Below are positions 7,013 through 10,775 of a stretch of 10,775 nt of DNA, piece by piece (position 1 is the stretch's first letter; each line of letters begins with the position of its first letter). This stretch comes from Acanthamoeba sp. SK_2022b. Its lineage: Eukaryota; Discosea; Longamoebia; Acanthamoebidae. The notes under the pieces are model-generated. The model was given only the letters and a program-made list of their open reading frames with translations, did no database searches and was not told where the DNA came from. Location: NCBI GenBank assembly GCA_027943245.1, contig JANDJZ010001223.1, positions 1-10,775 of the forward strand. Reading direction: 5' to 3'. The translations under genes and the position numbers were made by a program.

Positions 7013-7839
7013 TCACCATCACAACACCATCACCACACCACCATCACCACAACACCACACCATCACAACACCACACCACCACAACACCACAGCACTACCA
7101 ACACCATAACACCCCACTACCACACCATAACACCATAACACCACACCACCACACCACCATCACAACACCATCACCACAACACCACAGCACTACAACACCA
7201 TAACACCACCACAACACCATAACACCACAGCACTACAACACCACAACACCATAACACCACAACACCACCACAACACCATAACACCACAACACCACAACAC
7301 CACACCACCACAACAACATAACACTACAACACCATAACACTACAACACCACAACACTACCACAACACCACAACACTACCACAACACAACACCATCACAAC
7401 ACCACACCATCATAACAACACCACAACACCATCACCACAACACCACACCATCACAACAACACCGCAACACCATCACCACACCACCACACCACCACACCAA
7501 CAACACCACATTCCCACCATACCATCACCACACCACACCACCACACCAACACCATCACCACCACCTGACCACCACCACCACCACAACATCCCAACATCAC
7601 CACAACACCATCACAACACCATCACACCACCACACCACCATCACCACACCATCACAACACCATCACAACACCATCACCACAACACCATCACAACACCATC
7701 ACCACCACACCATCACAACACCATCACCACCACACCATCACAACACCACCACATCACAACACCACCACATCACAACACCATCACAACACCATCACAACAC
7801 CATCACACCATCACCACCACAACATCACAACACCACATG

Positions 7840-7895
7840 CTGTACAGCAGTAATAAAACCAGAAAACTGTCTTTTCTCACTTCATACTCTACTAA
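7840..7895 (+). mobile_element. Decayed partial LTR of the same family, opposite orientation
   Basis: 7845-7863 (CAGCAGTAATAAAACCAGA) is identical to the reverse complement of the LTR around its AATAAA. The match continues with gaps through CTGT, TCTCACTTCA and TACTC to about 7895. The hairpin arm region is the most altered. Only about a quarter of the LTR survives, and no coding sequence adjoins it. The fragment runs in the + direction, so it comes from an independent, older insertion or rearrangement. Confidence 0.88.
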
Positions 7896-7974
7896 CATCA
7901 CCACACCACAACAACACCACAACAACCACCATTACCACAATATCACCACATCACCACACCAACACACCCTTCCA
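7896..7974. repeat. Short C/A-rich block ending at the strand switch
   Basis: About 80 bp of CAC/AAC words lie between the LTR relic and the CCATGG at 7972-7977, where composition inverts. It forms the left arm of an imperfect palindrome with roughly 7976-8060 (shared ACAATA, ATCACCACA and AACACCACAACA words after reverse complementing). Confidence 0.6.
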
Positions 7975-8748
7975 TGGTGGTGATGTTGTGGTGATGGTGT
8001 GGTATTGTAGTGATGTTTTGGCGGTGGTGGTAGTGTTGTGGTGTTTGTGTGGTGTGGCGTTGTTGTGGTGGTAGTGTGGTGATGGTGTGCTGTTGTTGTG
8101 CTGTTGTGTGTTGTTGTGATGTTGTTGGTGATGTTGTGATGTTGTGGTGTTGTGGAGGGTGTGTGTGGTTGTATGTAGTGCTGGTGGTGGTGGGGGTATT
8201 ATGGTGGTGCTGTGGTGGTGATGTTGTTGTGATGCTGTAGGTGGTCATTGGTTGGTGGTGTGGTGGTGATGTTGTGGTGATGGTGTGATGTTGTGGTTAT
8301 GTGGTGGTGATGTTGTGGTGTGGTGATGTGGTGTGGTGATGTTGTGGTGGAGTAGTGGTGTTGTGGTGATATAGTGGTGATGGTGTGGTGGTGTTGTGGT
8401 GTTGTTGCAGTGTTGTGGTGATGTTGTGGTGATGGTGGTCGTGGTGGTGTTGTGGTGCCGGTGTGGAGATGTTGTGATGTTGTGGTGGTGCTGGAGTTGT
8501 TGTAGTGGTGTTGTGATGTCGTTGTTGATGATGTGGTGTGGCGGTGTTGTGGTGTGATGATGTTGTGTTGTTTTGTTGTGGTGTGGTGGTGATGGTGTGG
8601 TGGTGTGGTGGTGGTGGTGGTGTGGTGATGTTGTGGGGATGGTTGTGGTGTTGTGGTGTTGTGGTCATGCAGTTGGGGTGTGGTGGTGTTGTGGTTATGT
8701 TGTGGTGGTGGTGGTTTTGGTGTGGTGTTGTGGTGGGTGATGTTTTGG

Positions 8749-8803
8749 TGGTGGTGGTCAGGTGGTGGTGGTGGTGGTCAGGTGGTGGTGGTCAGGTGGT
8801 GGT
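8749..8803 (+). repeat. GGTGGTGGTCA cluster, G-quadruplex-prone
   Basis: Three TGGTCAGGTGG junctions are spaced by runs of GGT. Four or more GG pairs separated by single T bases can fold into a two-tier G-quadruplex. The reverse complement of the TCAGG junction occurs once in the C/A block at about 7561-7570 (CCACCTGACC), with similar flanks. Confidence 0.6.
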
Positions 8804-9140
8804 GTGGTGTGGGTGTGGTATGGGTGGTGTGGTATTGTGTTGTAGTTGTTGAAGTGATTGCTGTGGTATTGTTATGACGATGTTGTGATGATCGCCGTGT
8901 GGTGGTGTTGTGGTGGTGTTGTGGCAGTTACGGTGTGGTGGTGAAGTGGTGGCGTTGTGGTGTTGTGATGGTGTTGGTGGTGGTGATGTTGTGGTGTTGT
9001 GGTGGTGTTGTTGGTGTGGTGATGTGGTGGTGAAGTGGTTGTGGTGGTGTTGTGGTGGTGTTATTGTGATGTTATGGTGTGGTGTTGGGTGGGTTGTGAT
9101 ATTGTGGTGGTTGTGGTGTGTTGTGTTATGTTGTGGTGAT

Positions 9141-9227
9141 GTTGTGGTGCTGTTGTGGTCGTGTTGGTGTGGCTATGTTGTTGTGGTGCTGTTGTGGTCG
9201 TGTTGGTGTGGCTATGTTGTTGTGGTG
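9141..9227. repeat. 39-bp tandem repeat, two perfect copies plus a partial one
   Basis: 9141-9179 and 9180-9218 are identical 39-mers containing GTGCTGTTGTGGTCGTG. The first nine bases recur at 9219-9227. The CpG in GTCGTG is kept in both copies, so the duplication is recent relative to CpG decay. Confidence 0.9.
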
Positions 9228-9590
9228 GCGTTGTGTTGATGTGGTGGTGAAGTGGTGTTGATATGATGGTAATGTGGTGGCGTTATGATGATGTGCTGGT
9301 TGTAGTGATGATGTGGTGGTGTTGTGGTGGGGTGGTGGTGTGATGTTGTTTGTGGTGGTGTTATGGTGGTGTTGTGGGGTGATATGTGGTGTTGTGGTGA
9401 TGTTATTGTGGTGTTGTGGTGGTGCTGTTGTGGTGGTGATGTTGTGAAGTGGTGTTGTTGTGGTGGTGTTGTGGTGGTGTTGGTGTTGTAGTGCTGTGGT
9501 GGTATTGTGGTGCTGTAGGGATGGTGTGGTGTTGTTATGTTATGGTGGTGATGTGGTGGTGGTGTTGTGGAGATTTGTGGTGATGTCACA

Positions 9591-9783
9591 ACCCCACAAC
9601 AGCATATGCCACCACAACACCACAACTCCACCACCACACCACCACCACACCAGCACAAATTCACCACACCACACTATCACCACAACACCACCATCACCTC
9701 AATACCACCACAACAACACCACCACACCACCACAACACCACCACCACCCCAAAAACATCATCATCATCATCATCATCATCATC

Positions 9784-9853
<70 letters not shown>

Positions 9854-10290
9854 TCCCCACACTACCACCACACACCACCACAACATCACCACACCACACC
9901 TCACCACCAACAACACCACAGGGAACTACAAAATCCACCACAACACCACAACATAACAATATCACTACCATAAAAACACCACCATCACCACAACACAACC
10001 AAACCACCACACTAGCATCACAACGCCAAAACACACCACAAGAGCACCACAATACCACAACATCACCACACCACAACTTCAACATAACCACAACATCACC
10101 ACACCATCACCACCACACAGTTACCAAACCACCACCATAACATTAAAACACCACTCAACAATCATTACATCACCATACCATCACAACCACCACAACCCAC
10201 CAAAACAATTCCACCCCACCACCACAACACCACCACACCATAACCACAAACTATCCCAACAACGCCACCACTACAACATCATCACCACCA
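9591..10290. repeat. C/A-rich satellite, right block
   Basis: Composition returns to C/A on the + strand after GATGTCACAACC. Words are CACCACAACACC and AACATCACCACACC, more degenerate than the left blocks, with AAAA and ATAAC interruptions and a few isolated G. It contains the compound microsatellite described separately. No gene is seen; reading frames here give Thr/Pro/His/Asn strings only. Confidence 0.85.
9757..9852. repeat. Compound microsatellite (ATC)9(AAC)23
   Basis: Nine perfect ATC units at 9757-9783 pass without a break into twenty-three perfect AAC units at 9784-9852. It is flanked by AAAAAC on the left and ATCCCC on the right. Its uninterrupted length suggests active slippage. 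Poly-Ile/Asn or poly-His/Gln frames follow automatically and are not evidence of a protein. Confidence 0.95.
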
Positions 10291-10592
10291 CGTACTACTG
10301 GTGCAAATGTCTCATTGAAGTCTACTCTGTAGACTTGGGTGAAGCCTCTCTCTATCCAACAGGCCTTGAACCAGTCAATCAAGCCATCTGTGTGATGCTT
10401 GACCTTGAATAGCCACTTGGTGTTGATGATCTTCCTACTGGCAGGTGGGGGTACCAGTTCATCATTATCACATTTTACTTGTCATGCATGGTGGCTTTCC
10501 AGTCTTTGGCATTCTGTCATGCCATGGAATTGGTGTGGGTTTCTTCTTGCTGGTTGTCTTGTGTCCTCCATTGTCCAGCTCTTTGTCTGATG
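10291..10592 (-). pseudogene. CpG-depleted pol fragment (linker and N-terminal RT)
   Basis: It aligns base for base with 2929-3157 of the main element and then, after a gap of about 160 bp, with roughly 3319-3403. A 14-bp deletion follows GTTC at about 10460. It covers the acidic linker and the first RT motifs (IDTKWLFKIK to DETFAPVVR), on the same strand as the main copy. Nearly every difference is a transition, and of more than twenty aligned CpG sites only the first (10291) is kept. The others read TpG or CpA. Satellite begins abruptly at both ends, with no LTR attached. It is an old relic of the same or a sister family and cannot encode a protein. Confidence 0.93.
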
Positions 10593-10775
10593 AACATCAC
10601 CACACCATCTCCACATCACAACATCACAATTCCACATCACCACAACACCACAACACCACAACACCACAACACCACAACACCACCACAAAATTACAATACA
10701 CACCAACACCACAACACCACCACAAAATTACAATACACACCAACACACCAACCACACCACCAAAACCACAACCAC
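10593..10775. repeat. C/A-rich satellite, right-end block
   Basis: C/A-rich words resume directly after the pol fragment and run to the window edge. A 37-bp unit beginning CAAAATTACAATACACACC at 10686 repeats at 10723, with identity to about 10746. No gene is seen. Confidence 0.85.

Larger units (their letters stand above)
6122..7839. repeat. C/A-rich satellite, central block
   Basis: About 1.7 kb of CAC, CAA and ACC words with sub-zones: CACCACAACACC-rich (6122-7010), CACCATAACACC with CACAGCACTAC words (7085-7380), and CACCATCACAAC-rich (7380-7830). From 6007 to 7080 I count just two G on the + strand. The long + strand reading frame (5921-7138) would be a His/Thr/Pro/Asn polymer, open only because stop-forming T-A contexts are rare. 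No gene is supported. Confidence 0.88.
7975..9590. repeat. G/T-rich satellite: the same family in inverted orientation
   Basis: 1.6 kb where the + strand is G and T with little C or A, dominated by GTGATGTTGTGGTG and GGTGTTGTGG words. Its reverse complement is the same CACCACAACATCAC vocabulary as the flanking blocks. Translations in any frame are Val/Trp/Cys/Gly polymers on + or His/Thr/Pro polymers on -. No gene or RNA is supported. The cluster GGTGGTGGTCA (8749-8803) and a 39-bp tandem (9141-9218) stand out. Confidence 0.85.

Noticed and set aside
6128..7022. Overlapping minus-strand ORFs of Val, Trp, Cys and Gly across several frames
   Set aside because: These are translations of the G/T strand of the satellite. 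Multiple frames are open at once and no domain or start context is present.
5921..7138. 405-codon + strand ORF rich in His, Thr, Pro and Asn
   Set aside because: It begins inside the LTR on the antisense strand and continues through pure satellite. Lack of stops follows from the scarcity of TAA, TAG and TGA in C/A-rich DNA; other frames are also open.
8049..9239. + strand Val/Trp/Cys ORFs and minus-strand His/Thr/Pro ORFs in the G/T block
   Set aside because: Same composition artefact with the strands swapped.
7975..9590. G/T-rich block as a telomere or yeast-like TG1-3 array
   Set aside because: No regular telomeric unit, orientation switches back at about 9590, and many GATG and GTTG interruptions. 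It is interior satellite.
9460..10140. Poly-Asn / poly-Gln protein around the trinucleotide repeat
   Set aside because: The run comes from (AAC)23 in whichever frame is read. The flanks are satellite, with no conserved sequence.

Overview
The window is eukaryotic. It holds one nearly full-length Ty1/copia-type LTR retrotransposon (Pseudoviridae-like order: gag, protease, integrase, reverse transcriptase, RNase H) on the minus strand, set in several kilobases of simple C/A-rich satellite DNA. The sequence does not name the host. The primer-binding site matches the anticodon arm of initiator tRNA-Met, a copia/Ty5-type half-tRNA priming signature. An old pol fragment has lost almost every CpG, which points to a host that methylates CpG. 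I see no host gene and no bacterial feature.

Layout. 1-170: an 11-bp minisatellite (consensus YCYTATGYAAC). 171-1401: C/A-rich satellite with only three G on the + strand. 1402-6006: the retrotransposon, reading right to left, with 226-bp LTRs at 5781-6006 (5') and 1402-1627 (3'), a 5-bp target duplication CACAA, PBS at 5768-5780, one gag-pol frame at 5759-1644 and a purine tract at 1628-1636. 6007-7839: satellite again, opening with ten in-phase 11-bp units. 7840-7895: a decayed LTR fragment in the opposite orientation. About 7975: the strand composition flips to G/T-rich until about 9590, then flips back. 9757-9852: a compound (ATC)9(AAC)23 microsatellite. 10291-10592: a second, CpG-stripped pol fragment. 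10593-10775: satellite.

The element looks recently inserted (LTRs differ at one of 226 positions), yet its single gag-pol frame is broken by three stops. All three are TGA, and every catalytic motif is still readable. The LTRs contain no CpG while the coding region is full of them. CpG decay (CGA to TGA, ACG to ATG) therefore explains broken coding beside near-identical LTRs. The satellite carries relics of at least two other copies of the family, so it appears to be a repeated landing zone. The long ORFs within the satellite are composition artefacts and are not annotated as genes.
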